A stretch of 64,000 nt of DNA from Datisca glomerata (Eukaryota > Streptophyta > Magnoliopsida > Cucurbitales > Datiscaceae). Positions 61,101 to 64,000 of this stretch are shown one piece after another. Where the stretch lies: positions 186,001-250,000 of the forward strand of contig QANY01000116.1 of the NCBI GenBank assembly GCA_003255025.1, written 5' to 3'. The notes beneath the pieces are model-generated. The model did not search any database. It saw only the letters and a program-made list of their open reading frames with translations, and was not told where the DNA came from. Both the position numbers and the translations under genes were made by a program. The stretch's first letter is position 1, and each line of letters starts with the position of its first letter.

Positions 61101-61570
61101 TCATTATATATTTATATATTAAATATTTTGTGGGTGTTCTTGCATTGTTCATAATATATTTTGATATATTATGAATGAATGAATGGTTTTGTTTTTTGAA
61201 TGTCTGGTTAAGTAACGGATTGTTAGTCGTATGGTGATTATTTAGTTATGTTTTGTTCTTTTAATTTTGATATTGTGTAAGCAGTTTTGGAGCGTAAGAA
61301 TTTTTTTAATTTTATTTTGAATGTTGAATTGTAATTATTGCGATCGCGAGAAGACAGAGAATGTGCAAGATGAATAAGGAGGAAAAAGAAAATAAATAGG
61401 AATTCCTAGGGAAATCCAGCCCCGGCACCGGAATAGGATTTCTATCACTGGCGCCGCCGGTATTCCAATGGCGGAAACGTCATCGGAAAACAGGCTCTGG
61501 TGGTGAGCTCACTCGAAAATTGGAACCGGCGATGGTTGGTGGTGGTTGGCGGAGATGATGGCAGCGGCTG
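61101..61570 (+). other. Leader of the copia element
   Basis: This is noncoding DNA after the primer site, with a GC-rich segment near 61,430-61,560 (ACTGGCGCCGCCGGTATT). No gag start was found. The element is truncated near 61,570, where a 30-bp tandem repeat (GTCTATTTTCAGTCCTCT twice) begins. Confidence 0.4.
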
Positions 61571-63510
61571 GTGGGGTATTTTGTCTATTTTCAGTCCTCT
61601 TATCATGTTTTGTCTATTTTCAGTCCTCTCCTAGTTTCAATTCTAGTTTTGATCCATTCGTGTTTCTATGCATTTCAAACTTAATGAATTCCAACACTTC
61701 ATTCATTGTTGTCATATTCTTCCTTTCACCCAACAAACAAACACAGATTAGGAATGATGATTTTGAGAATAAAAGTATAAGCAATATCAAATATATTTTT
61801 GACAATCTTATTTTCAGTGAAGAGACAAATCAAAGTGAAAATAGTCTTTTGTCTGATGAATAAAGACATTAAAAAGGTATTATTCTTATCTAATGTCATG
61901 TTCTTGTTGAATTTACTTTCGATTGAAAATGATGGAGAGACGTTCTTTTTTTTATCTTAAATACTTTTATCCATTACATGCCCAATTGAGCCTTAAAAAA
62001 TCATCATTTCATGACACCCAACCAATGATCATTCCCAACACTGGGGCAATTATTCCTTTTGTCAAAATACATGTCTCAAAAGTTGAAAATTTTCTCAAAT
62101 TGGGGTAAAGAAAAAGACCAAGGCGAAAAAATAATAAAAAATTACAAAAAAGTCAAAGCTAAGTGAATCTTGTGATACTTTTAAGAGTGTCGTCTAACAT
62201 TAGGGGATAATTTGTTCAACAGAAATTCTGAATGCAATTTTTAAACTAAGGGTAGTTGTTGCAAAAGTTCATATGCAAATATCCAATTTTAATTTCTCAA
62301 GGCAAAATGTTAAAGCCCACACTAAGGTAGTCTTTGTTCATCAAAATCCTCAACGATGATCATTGGTTTAGACATATCATTTTCAGATGACTTTTGAGCT
62401 TTTGATATCATTTCTTTTGGTAATTATAAACCCAAGCTTACATTACATTCCAAATGAAAATCCTCTTCGGATAAAGAAGATCTATCTACAATAAGAACAT
62501 GACTTTAAATAAGTTAATACCTTGATATTTGTTTGTGATGAATCAGACAGTCATCTTTAAAAAATAGAAGAAAAAAGGAAAAAAAATAAAAGAATGATCA
62601 CTATAAGTGTGGAAAGCAAAGTCATGTAAAATGCCTTCACTTCTAAAAGGAGTCGTTCTAAAAACTGGAAAATATCTTATTCCACAATTTGTTTTCTCAT
62701 AATCTCTTTAAATCTTTATTCATTGTAATTTCTTGGTTAATAAAAAGCCTTTCAATCACAATATCTATTCTATCATTCTTACTTTCTTCATAACTTTCCC
62801 CCAACATTCAAAAGCATGTAGATGACATTGCAAATTACTTTTTAAATTACTTAGAAGCATGCATTTTGGCAAACAAAAACAGAAAAAAAAAGGAAGAAAA
62901 AGAAAAAGATAAATGTAGTCTGAAGTCATGACGAAACCTAAAAGGGTGCCATGGGAAAAAAAGTATGACTGTAGCTACAATGTAGCATATGAAAAATGAA
63001 AACACAAAAGGATATTGTGACATTTTACAAGATGGATCAAAAGAATACTATTTGGTGCTTTACACATTTGAAAATCCAGGAAAGAAGTAAAATAATGAAA
63101 ATCATTTATTTGCCTTCGCCATTGACAAAGCTGAATACTGGGGTATGATCTGATACCAAGGAACACACCATTTCCTCTACCACATGCTCGATATCTCGTT
63201 GTCTATGATCTTAGTCCAAGCGACTTTTTTGAAGGATAATGGAAATGACCACAATCGCCCATTTTCCATATAAAAAAATCATCATACGATTTTCTCAAAA
63301 TGTTCACAATCATGCATGGTTTTCACGTTGTCATGATAATCTCACTTGCATTATAAGTCAAGAATTTCATTGCATGATACTAGCTGTTTTATTTATTTCG
63401 TCATCAAGAACATCCATTTGAAATCTATGGAAACTACAGTATTTATAGCCCGCATTGATCTAACTTTTGTTATCATATGAGACTTGTATAAGTCAACTTC
63501 AACATCATTT
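61571..63510. other. AT-rich DNA without a recognised gene
   Basis: Several frames of 60-105 codons are open, but none has a domain I recognise. Position, just upstream of a Tat-family array, suggests the 3' noncoding part of a second gypsy element. That is inference. Confidence 0.35.
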
Positions 63511-63514
63511 TCAA

Positions 63515-64000
63515 TATTGTTAAATTGAACCCGACTGAGTAACGGTCGAAGCCCGGTGTCAGTGCCTGGTCCATTTCAATCAATATGGTTAAATCGAACC
63601 CGACTTAGTCACGGTTCAAGCCTGGTGTCGACGCCAGGTCATTCATTTTTAATATGGTTAAATCGAACTCGACTTAATCACGGTCGAAGCTCGGTGTAAG
63701 CGCCTAGTTCATTTCAAACATATATGGTTAAATCGAACCCGATTTGGTCATGGTCGAAGCCTGGTGTCGATGCCAGGTCGTTTATTTTTATTTTTGGTTC
63801 AATCAAACCCGACTTAGTTGAGGTCAAAACTTGGTCTCACCGCCAGGTTCGTTCATTTTCAATATGGTTAAATCAAACCCGCCCAGTCATGGTTAGAGCC
63901 CAGTGTTAGTGCGTGGACCATTTCAATCAATATGGTTAAAACGAACCCGACTTAATCGCGGTCAAAACCTAGTGTCGGCGCCAGGTCTATTTTCTTTCAA
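63515..64000. repeat. 70-bp minisatellite, about seven units, runs off the window
   Basis: GTTAAATCGAACCCGACTTA, GTCACGGTCGAAGCC and GGTGTCGACGCCAGGTC recur with starts near 63,519, 63,588, 63,657, 63,727, 63,797, 63,867 and 63,937. The 5' half of the unit is the same as in the 62-bp array at 26,275-27,440; the linker differs (TTCATTTTTAATATG instead of TTTCAAAATATCC). Confidence 0.9.

Noticed and set aside
61546..61863. 105-codon frame with a hydrophobic start
   Set aside because: It begins in copia leader DNA and crosses a 30-bp tandem duplication; no family resemblance or conserved continuation.

Overview
The window looks like a gene-poor, repeat-rich stretch of a flowering-plant (probably dicot) nuclear genome. 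It is AT-rich, has GT-AG introns, and carries Ty1/copia, Ty3/gypsy-type and CACTA elements, an endogenous pararetrovirus relic and remnants of plant glutamate receptor-like (GLR) genes. No host gene appears intact. I could not fix the species.

Layout. 1-5.8 kb is the 3' part of a CACTA-like transposon ending in subterminal repeats. 5.8-8.1 kb is a decayed Ulp1-type (C48) cysteine protease gene of the kind carried by plant DNA transposons. 8.4-10.1 kb holds small tandem arrays, including a roughly 470-bp palindromic minisatellite. 11.85-16.7 kb is a GLR pseudogene: it has an N-terminal exon, a ligand-sensing domain, M1/pore, M3/S2 and M4/tail, but lacks the S1 exon, is frameshifted and is split by an insertion. 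Its first intron holds two oppositely oriented pararetrovirus fragments. 17.7-25.5 kb is a CACTA element with TNP2 and En/Spm-type coding remnants.

26.3-30 kb is a 62-bp minisatellite, then a Tat/Ogre-like LTR, then its primer-binding site. 30.4 kb is an isolated GLR exon. 31.4-44.3 kb is a patchwork of copia fragments, LTRs and minisatellites. 43.8-46.2 kb is a copia element with a clean 5' LTR. 46.2-49.3 kb is five successive minisatellites of different periods. 50.8-51.8 kb is a paralogue of the spacer that follows the first GLR copy. 52.05-54.5 kb is a deleted copia element with two LTRs. 55.2 kb is a third GLR relic (exon 1). 55.5-61.1 kb holds LTR elements, including a second, inverted Tat-like LTR with a hairpin and a 2.3-kb copia LTR. 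The window ends in a 70-bp array related to the one at 26.3 kb.

Reading. The three GLR relics share one orientation, and duplicated spacer DNA lies between them. This points to an ancestral tandem GLR cluster blown apart by transposons. The CACTA element sits inside one spacer copy and is absent from the other, so it arrived after the duplication. The remaining novelty is structural: related arrays attached to LTRs, palindromic repeats and array-LTR-PBS junctions. Everything here is read by eye; homology statements rest on recognised motifs, not searches.
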